Positions 63,401 to 64,000 of a stretch of 64,000 bases of DNA are shown here, one piece after another (positions within the stretch are counted from its first letter, which is position 1; every line of letters starts with the position of its first letter). Location: the NCBI RefSeq assembly GCF_029227915.1, contig NC_079878.1:32265501-32329500 (forward strand), in the 5' to 3' direction. The position numbers and the translations under genes are program-made. The DNA comes from Hydractinia symbiolongicarpus (Eukaryota; Cnidaria; Hydrozoa; Anthoathecata; Hydractiniidae). The notes under the pieces were generated by a model that saw only the letters and a program-made list of their open reading frames with translations, had not been told where the DNA came from and searched no databases.

Positions 63401-64000
63401 TTTCCCGTAAATCCCGGACTCGGCCCGTATAGTCAAAAGTATACAAAGAAAGTACCCAGGGAGTAAACTCATTTCCAGAACGATTTTTTAAATTATTTTT
63501 TCACCACTAAAACGCATAAGACTTGTAGTTTTTAAAAATGTTTTCATTTTTGATGAGACGCTGAATAAAAGAAGTTTAATCGCCGGCAAACGAAAACCCG
63601 CGATTTCCCGTAAATCCCGGGCTTGGCCCGTATAGTCAAAAGTATACAAAGAAAGTACCCAGGGAGTAAACTCATTTCCCGAACGATTTTTTAAATTACT
63701 TTTTCACCACTATAACGCATGAGACTTGTAGTTTTCAAAAATGTTTTCATTTTTGATGAGACGCTAAATAAAAGCAGTTTAATCGCCGGCAAACGAAAAC
63801 CTGCAATTTCCCTAAATCCCGGACTCGACCCGTATAGTCAAAAGTATACAAAGAAAGTACCCAGGGAGTAAACTCATTTCCAGAACGATTTTTTAAATTA
63901 TTTTTTCACCACTAAAACGCATAAGACTTGTAGTTTTTAAAAATGTTTTCATTTTTGATGAGACGCTGAATAAAGGAAGTTTAATCGCCGGGAAACGAAA
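59840..64000. repeat. Higher-order repeat: 12-monomer unit (offset 2,432 bp), cut by the window end
   Basis: From about 62275 to the end, the sequence repeats about 59843-61568 at an offset of 2,432 bp, including odd variants such as GCCGTAATAGTC (60787-60798 and 63219-63230) and CGCCGGGAAACG. It overlaps the 9-monomer repeat, so the two were made at different times. Confidence 0.82.

Larger units (their letters stand above)
38591..64000. repeat. Satellite array 2, about 125 monomers of ~203 bp, open at the window end
   Basis: Same monomer and orientation as array 1. The first 9.2 kb match array 1 at the 32,863 offset. After 47750 the order changes: the array goes on by re-using variants of its own first part (for example AATCTGCGAATTCACG at 46167, again near 47790 and 50213), not those of array 1 after 14887. 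The last 4 kb hold more divergent monomers. No gene or other insertion is seen, and the array is cut by the window edge. Confidence 0.97.

Noticed and set aside
5728-64000. CRISPR array
   Set aside because: The unit is a 203-bp monomer that repeats along its whole length, with no short repeat alternating with unique spacers, in eukaryotic DNA.

Overview
The window is animal nuclear DNA, most likely from an invertebrate. It holds a multi-exon gene with GT-AG introns, a long tandem satellite and a cut-and-paste DNA transposon of the CMC/Chapaev type. I see no single-copy host gene, no tRNA or rRNA gene, and no prokaryotic feature. The species cannot be named from sequence alone.

Layout. Positions 1-49 are the end of a satellite monomer. 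Positions 50-5723 are a complete transposon (copy 1), flanked by a 4-bp TGTA target duplication and oriented with its gene on the minus strand. Positions 5728-32908 are about 134 head-to-tail monomers of a ~203-bp satellite. Positions 32913-38586 are a second, almost identical transposon (copy 2) in the same orientation, the same target site and the same monomer phase. Positions 38591-64000 are about 125 more monomers that run off the end of the window. Positions 1-14887 and 32864-47750 align base for base at a constant offset of 32,863 with only a handful of substitutions. The second transposon is therefore part of a large segmental duplication (or an assembly duplication), not a second insertion.

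The transposon gene. Splicing ten canonical introns gives one uninterrupted frame of 971 codons plus stop, with matching phase at every junction. The first exon (about 302 residues) resembles the non-core part of vertebrate RAG1: paired CxxC motifs with HPT and PHS signatures, a C3HC4 RING and a C2HC finger. The later exons carry a Chapaev-type DDE transposase domain with a RAG1-like CxxC...HH zinc motif. This is the architecture that links the N-terminus of RAG1 to mobile elements (the N-RAG-TP/Chapaev idea). Copy 1 looks intact. Copy 2 has a single-base nonsense change that removes the catalytic C-terminus.

The satellite. Monomers differ by recurring diagnostic variants, and these are arranged in nested higher-order repeats of 2, 3, 5, 7, 8, 9, 10, 12, 18 and 20 monomers. 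This is the expected record of repeated unequal exchange or conversion. Many antisense ORFs of 60-114 codons recur in the array, but they are by-products of homogenised repeats and I do not call them genes.
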